Origin: Fidelibacterota bacterium 46_43
Lineage (GTDB): Bacteria; Fidelibacterota; Fidelibacteria; Fidelibacterales; Fidelibacteraceae
Assembly (NCBI GenBank): GCA_001509335.1
Contig: LGGY01000016.1
Coordinates: 1 to 10,456 of the forward strand
Reading direction: 5' to 3'
DNA: 10,456 nt
Made by a program: the position numbers and the translations under genes. This document shows positions 6,794 through 10,456 of this stretch, piece after piece. Below the pieces are notes generated by a model, which was not told where the DNA came from, searched no databases, and saw only the letters and a list, made by a program, of their open reading frames with translations. Position 1 is the first letter of the stretch; each line of letters begins with the position of its first letter.

Positions 6794-8017
6794 ATGAGAC
6801 CTTTACTTAAAAGTGCTTTTCCGATCTTTTTTCTGCTTTCATTTTCCTCTTTTGTTGTGGCACAGGATTTGGAGGAATTTGACCGGAAAATTAATCAGCA
6901 GAGTAAAAATCTTGAACAGGTCAGCCGGGAAATCGACGCCCTTCAGAAACGGATCCAATCTGCCAGTCACCGGGAACTGACCTATTCCGATGAACTGGAA
7001 TACCTGGATCATCAGATCGGGCTCACAGACCGGCGTATCACGGCCATGGAACAGCAACTGAGCCTGCGCCGGGAAAAAGTAGCCCTTCTGAAAAAAAATA
7101 AAGCCCGAAATGAAGTCCTACGGGATAAATTGATTGATCGGTACAAAAAACGGGTCGTCCGGTTTTACACAACCCATACCGATGATATGCTCAGCCTGAT
7201 TTTTACATCGGATAATATGCAACAGCTCTTTTACCGGGTCAAATATTTTAATGCCATCACCCAGGCTGACAAAGAATTGTACCATGAGATTATTACCCTG
7301 ATTGAGCAGATTGAACAGGAGACCCGGGACATTGAAGCTGAGGAAGCGGAAATTCAAAAGACACTGACCTCATTGCGGAAAGAAGCGGCATCTTTCAGGG
7401 AAATGAAAGCGGACAGAGCCCAAAAACTGGAGAAGGTCAAATCAGACCGAAAAATGCTGATACAGGAACTGGATGCCAAAGAGGCCTCCCGGATGGAACT
7501 CCAGCGGATCATAGCCAGTATGCGAACCCAGCGGGAAGACCGTCTCCGGGAACTGGAACGACAGCGCCGGCTACACGCGGCATCCATGTCCTACAAAGAA
7601 TATCCTACCTTTTCCAGCGGCAAGGGAAATCTTCCGTGGCCTGTCCAGGGAACGGTTATTGGGCGTTTTGGACGGCAAATTCACCCTGTACTGAAAACGG
7701 AAACGGAAAATAACGGCATCGATATCAAAGCTCCGGAAAAAACACCGGTGATGGCGATTCAGGACGGGTTGGTAACCACTGTCACCTGGCTCAGGGGGTA
7801 CGGAAATACTATCATTATCATGCACGGTGAAGATTATTATACGGTGTATTCCCACGTAGGCGGAATCCGGGTGTCGGAAAATGAATATGTGGAATCAGGT
7901 CAGGTGATTGCCGAAGTAAGTGACAGTGGTTCACTTCAGGGACACATGCTCCATTTTGAGATCTGGGATTCCAGGCAGAAATTGAATCCTGAAGAATGGC
8001 TTAGCCGAAGGAATTGA
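6794..8017 (+). CDS. EnvC-like murein hydrolase activator: coiled coil plus degenerate LytM (M23) domain
   Basis: EnvC-type proteins sit in the periplasm and switch on cell-wall amidases at the division site. The 407-residue protein has a signal peptide (hydrophobic 8-22, likely cut VVA|Q after Ala23), a long coiled coil at about 26-265 rich in Glu, Lys, Arg and Leu, and a C-terminal LytM domain at about 283-400 beginning NLPWPVQGTVIGRFG. The M23 zinc site is incomplete: the first His of the H-x-G-x-D motif is Asn306 (NNGID), Asp310 remains, His354 in YSHVGG remains, the first His of the HxH motif is Met385 and the second is His387 (MLHFEIW). As with EnvC, this points to an activator and not an active peptidase. 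A stop codon lies just upstream at 6788-6790, so ATG 6794 is the first possible start, although AAAGG abuts it with no spacer. Its stop is one base before holB. Confidence 0.9.
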   Translation: MRPLLKSAFPIFFLLSFSSFVVAQDLEEFDRKINQQSKNLEQVSREIDALQKRIQSASHRELTYSDELEYLDHQIGLTDRRITAMEQQLSLRREKVALLKKNKARNEVLRDKLIDRYKKRVVRFYTTHTDDMLSLIFTSDNMQQLFYRVKYFNAITQADKELYHEIITLIEQIEQETRDIEAEEAEIQKTLTSLRKEAASFREMKADRAQKLEKVKSDRKMLIQELDAKEASRMELQRIIASMRTQREDRLRELERQRRLHAASMSYKEYPTFSSGKGNLPWPVQGTVIGRFGRQIHPVLKTETENNGIDIKAPEKTPVMAIQDGLVTTVTWLRGYGNTIIIMHGEDYYTVYSHVGGIRVSENEYVESGQVIAEVSDSGSLQGHMLHFEIWDSRQKLNPEEWLSRRN

Positions 8018-8018
8018 T

Positions 8019-9164
8019 ATGCAGATTGTGGAACAAGTGGGTCAGGAAAGAATCAGCAGACAGCTTTTAACGCTCATTAAGCATCAACGGGTGGGGAATG
8101 CGTACATCCTTTCCGGTCCACTGGGATCCGGAACAATGAGCCTGGCCCTGAATTTTGCAGCAGCCCTGAATTGCAAACATCCCGGTCCGGACCACAGTCC
8201 CTGCGGTACCTGCGATTCCTGTGTGAAAATCAAGCGGAATTCCCATCCCAATATCCACTTTATTTTTCCCAGTCCTGCCGGAAAAAACCCGAAAGATGAC
8301 GACCCCTTTGCCGCCCTGTCTGAACAGGAATTTGGTATGGTCCAGGATGCCATGGAACGATTATCGGAGGATCCCTACCAGGGGATCGAGGTGGAATCGG
8401 CAACGACCATCCTTATCAGCATGATCCGGAAATTGCGGAAAGATCTTATGTTCAGCGCCGGTGAAGAGGGATGGCAGGTTGTCATCCTGTACAGGGGGGA
8501 AATGCTGAATGATTCTTCTTCAAATGCCCTGTTGAAAATTCTGGAAGAGCCCCCGGGGAAAACGGTATTTCTGATCCTTGCGGATAAATATAACACCCTG
8601 TTGCCCACAATCCGCAGCCGTTGCCAGAATATTCCCGTCAATCCCCCATCCGTGGAAGAAATCACCCAATGGCTTGTGGACTGTTATGGGGTTGACCGGG
8701 AAACGGCCGCTTATTATGCCCATTTCAGTCATGGCGATATTCGGCGTGTGAAAGAATTTCTTTCTTCTGACATGAAAGCCGAAAGCGAGGAACTGAAGCA
8801 GTTCTGGCGTTATCTGATGAGTGGAAACATGGCCGCCCTGACCCAATGGGTGGAAGATTCCCACAAGCAGTTTAAAAAAGATAAAGAAGCCGTTCGGAGG
8901 AAACTCCGCCAGATTCTTTTCTGGCTGAGGGATGCCCAGCTTATCCGGGAAGGTGGATCCCCCGTCCACCTGATTCATTCGGGCTTTGTGGAAGAATTGA
9001 CCCGGTTTGTCGCCTATTTTCCGGCTATTGATTATCTGAAAATAATCCGTGAGACTGAGCGGGTTATTGAATTGACCGGGAAAAATGTTTATTTTCCCGC
9101 CCTGATCGGACATTTATGTCTGTCTCTAACAGAGGAACTCGCCCATGCCAGATCCGGTACATGA
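8019..9164 (+). CDS. holB: DNA polymerase III subunit delta' (clamp loader)
   Basis: Delta-prime is the rigid stator of the clamp-loader complex that places the sliding clamp on DNA. The 381-residue protein shows the zinc-binding Cys set C52, C62, C65, C68, the helix block NALLKILEEPPGKTVFLILA at about 169-188, and the sensor/arginine-finger motif SRC at 200-202 (PTIRSRCQ), followed by the AAA+ lid and a C-terminal helical collar domain. The P-loop GPLGSGTM (33-40) lacks the Lys and Ser/Thr of a working Walker A motif, and the Walker B position reads ILYRGE where an acidic DEAD-like box would stand, so ATP binding is not expected; delta-prime of E. coli is likewise inactive. The start at 8019 has AAGGA six bases upstream. 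One base separates it from the envC-like gene, and its end overlaps ricT by 20 bases. DnaX was considered and dismissed because of the dead P-loop and the short C-terminus. Confidence 0.93.
   Translation: MQIVEQVGQERISRQLLTLIKHQRVGNAYILSGPLGSGTMSLALNFAAALNCKHPGPDHSPCGTCDSCVKIKRNSHPNIHFIFPSPAGKNPKDDDPFAALSEQEFGMVQDAMERLSEDPYQGIEVESATTILISMIRKLRKDLMFSAGEEGWQVVILYRGEMLNDSSSNALLKILEEPPGKTVFLILADKYNTLLPTIRSRCQNIPVNPPSVEEITQWLVDCYGVDRETAAYYAHFSHGDIRRVKEFLSSDMKAESEELKQFWRYLMSGNMAALTQWVEDSHKQFKKDKEAVRRKLRQILFWLRDAQLIREGGSPVHLIHSGFVEELTRFVAYFPAIDYLKIIRETERVIELTGKNVYFPALIGHLCLSLTEELAHARSGT
9131..9136 (+). promoter_or_regulatory. ribosome binding site for ricT inside holB
   Basis: AGAGGA lies eight bases before the ATG at 9145 and within the last codons of holB. 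It favours that start over the in-frame ATG at 9175 and implies that ricT is translated from the holB message. Confidence 0.6.
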
Positions 9165-10074
9165 TTATCAATACATGATTATAAAAATTGAATTTAAGGG
9201 AAACAGACGCCTTTTCTTTAAAAACGACATGGAATATCCCATCCATAAAGGGGATTACCTGGTGGTCGAAACAGACAAAGGGGAAGATATGGGACGGGTT
9301 ACCGCGCTCATTCCCATTCGGGAGGGCTGCACCGGTTGTTATCCAGTATCCCAGTATGAAATTTTAAGAAAAGCAGATGATTTGGACTGGAAACAGTACC
9401 GGGAAAACCAGAAAAGTGAGGAAAAAACATTCAAACTCTGCCTGGATAAAGTCAAAGACCTTCGTTTGTCCATGAAACTCATGGATGTGGAATATCAGCT
9501 GGACCGGAAAAAAGTCACATTTTATTATACGGCTGAAGAACGTGTGGATTTTCGCGAACTGGTCCGCCAGCTGGCTTCTGTCCTCCGGACCCGGATAGAA
9601 ATGCGGCAAATCGGGGTACGGGATGAAACAAAACGCCTGGGTGGATTGGGCCCCTGCGGTTTTCCCCTCTGTTGCGCTACTTTTATGGAAGATTTTGAAC
9701 CGGTAAGCACACAAAATGCCAAAGATCAGAACCTTCCCATGAATCCCCTGAAACTTTCGGGACTCTGTGGAAAGCTGAAATGCTGCCTTCGCTATGAACA
9801 TCCTTACTATATTGAAGAATTGAAAAAATATCCCAAACCCGGCACTCCGGTTTTTATGAACAATAAAAAGGGGTATGTGGTTAAATCGGATATTATCGCC
9901 CGCATGGTCACCTGCGCTTTTGAGCAGGATGTGCGGGAGGAAATTCCCATTGAAAATGTGGAAAATCTGGTGAAACAAGCCCTGGAAGCCGGCCTGTCCG
10001 GTGAATATCCCGATTATCTGACTGAAGGACCCGTGGATGAAAATGAACTGAAAGCCATTGAAGATAACTCGTAA
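9145..10074 (+). CDS. ricT: PSP1-domain protein RicT (YaaT)
   Basis: In Bacillus subtilis RicT (YaaT) forms the RicA-RicF-RicT complex, which carries Fe-S clusters and assists RNase Y mRNA processing and developmental phosphorelays; other phyla carry the family without known partners. The 309-residue protein opens with a small beta domain (GDYLVVETDKGEDMGRVTAL at 36-55) and continues with the PSP1 core, including LMDVEYQLDRKKVTFYYTAE, DFRELVRQLA and RIEMRQIGVRDETKRLGG. The conserved Cys clusters are GPCGFPLCCATF (Cys171, 176, 177) and SGLCGKLKCCLRYE (Cys208, 213, 214), the residues linked to Fe-S binding. A further CxxC lies at Cys62 and Cys65 (EGCTGC). The start at 9145 is backed by AGAGGA; Met11 (9175) is the alternative. 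The gene overlaps holB by 20 bases and precedes metG by 14 bases. No RicA or RicF gene is in the window. Confidence 0.92.
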   Translation: MPDPVHDYQYMIIKIEFKGNRRLFFKNDMEYPIHKGDYLVVETDKGEDMGRVTALIPIREGCTGCYPVSQYEILRKADDLDWKQYRENQKSEEKTFKLCLDKVKDLRLSMKLMDVEYQLDRKKVTFYYTAEERVDFRELVRQLASVLRTRIEMRQIGVRDETKRLGGLGPCGFPLCCATFMEDFEPVSTQNAKDQNLPMNPLKLSGLCGKLKCCLRYEHPYYIEELKKYPKPGTPVFMNNKKGYVVKSDIIARMVTCAFEQDVREEIPIENVENLVKQALEAGLSGEYPDYLTEGPVDENELKAIEDNS

Positions 10075-10088
10075 CCGGAGATTGAAGA

Positions 10089-10456
10089 ATGGGTAAACGC
10101 TTCTATGTGACAACGCCCCTCTATTATGTGAATGATCAGCCTCATATCGGTCATACCTACTCAACTATTGTTGCAGATATCCTGGCCCGATACCACCGTA
10201 TGCGTGGGGAAGATACCCATTTTTTAACCGGTACAGACGAACATGGCCAGAAAGTCCAGCAGGCTGCTGAAAAAGCCGGGATCCCGCCGGAAAAACACTG
10301 TGACGAGTATGCCCAACGTTTCCGCAGTTTTTGGGATGAACTGGGACTTACGTATAATGATTTTATCCGGACTACCGAAACACGCCATACACAGGTGGTT
10401 CAGAAAATTCTCCAGGATCTTTATGAGAAGGGGGATATTTACAAGGATAAATATGA
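10089..10456 (+). CDS. metG: methionyl-tRNA synthetase, 3' end beyond the window
   Basis: The enzyme attaches methionine to tRNA-Met in the cytoplasm. Only the first 122 codons are present. They read MGKRFYVTTPLYYVNDQPHIGHTYST and so show the class I HIGH signature (here PHIGH), then FLTGTDEHGQKVQQAA, the loop typical of MetG, and the beginning of the insertion region (FWDELGLTYNDFIRTTE). The KMSKS loop and the tRNA-binding C-terminus lie outside. GGAG at 10077-10080, eight bases before the ATG, supports the start. The short gap after ricT places it in the same transcription unit; holB-ricT-metG type neighbourhoods recur in several phyla. Confidence 0.96.
   Translation, partial: MGKRFYVTTPLYYVNDQPHIGHTYSTIVADILARYHRMRGEDTHFLTGTDEHGQKVQQAAEKAGIPPEKHCDEYAQRFRSFWDELGLTYNDFIRTTETRHTQVVQKILQDLYEKGDIYKDKY

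Noticed and set aside
8520..9113. 197-residue open frame on the minus strand
   Set aside because: Fully antisense to holB, which has firm family motifs; no domain of its own.
9364..10164. 266-residue open frame on the minus strand
   Set aside because: It is antisense to the clear ricT gene and the metG start, with Phe/His-rich low-information sequence typical of a reverse-frame shadow.
1..10456. Mobile element, CRISPR array, phage or tRNA/rRNA gene
   Set aside because: No repeated spacer units, long terminal repeats, transposase or integrase motifs, or cloverleaf-like sequences were found by reading; the window is filled by ordinary genes with similar base use.

Overview
The window reads as a densely packed stretch of chromosome from a diderm (two-membrane) bacterium of moderate GC content. 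Eight complete genes and two genes cut by the window edges are visible. There is no tRNA, rRNA, transposase, integrase, phage gene or CRISPR array. Supports for a diderm are a large secreted protein with a beta-rich, outer-membrane-like front half, an EnvC-type LytM protein and a RseP-type membrane protease. The delta-prime clamp-loader gene next to a PSP1/RicT gene, together with degenerate Walker A and B motifs in delta-prime, recalls Bacteroidetes and relatives (the FCB group, including candidate phyla such as Marinimicrobia). This placement is an inference from gene style and order; no rRNA is present to settle it. Arginine is written very often as CGG and the CCGG tetramer is common throughout, with no visible break that would suggest recent transfer.

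Layout. (1) Positions 1-2584, + strand: the 3' part of dxr (isoprenoid synthesis), rseP and an unrecognised 206-residue gene, joined by two ATGA stop/start overlaps. (2) Positions 2553-3152, - strand: a 3-methyladenine DNA glycosylase whose 3' end overlaps the unknown gene by 32 bases, tail to tail. (3) Positions 3273-5081, + strand: a 602-residue secreted protein that looks like a beta-rich domain, TPR-like helical repeats and a BamE/SmpA-like tail. It is divergent from the glycosylase across a 120-base gap with candidate overlapping promoters. (4) Positions 5082-6688, - strand: a cyclic-nucleotide-binding-domain protein followed by an AI-2E/PerM-family membrane protein, with an ATGA overlap. 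Their tail abuts the 602-residue gene with no spacing. (5) Positions 6794-10456, + strand: an envC-like gene, holB, ricT and the start of metG, a tight run with a 1-base gap, a 20-base overlap and a 14-base gap.

How it fits together. Most genes are housekeeping: isoprenoid precursors, envelope-stress proteolysis, base-excision repair, cell-wall division control, DNA polymerase III loading, a RicT-type Fe-S protein and methionyl-tRNA charging. The less ordinary parts are the three-part 602-residue envelope protein, the unknown third gene of the dxr-rseP run, and the coupled pair of a stand-alone cyclic-nucleotide sensor domain and a transporter-like membrane protein. An inverted repeat overlaps the apparent promoter of that pair. 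I see no clear case for a wholly new defence or mobile system here.
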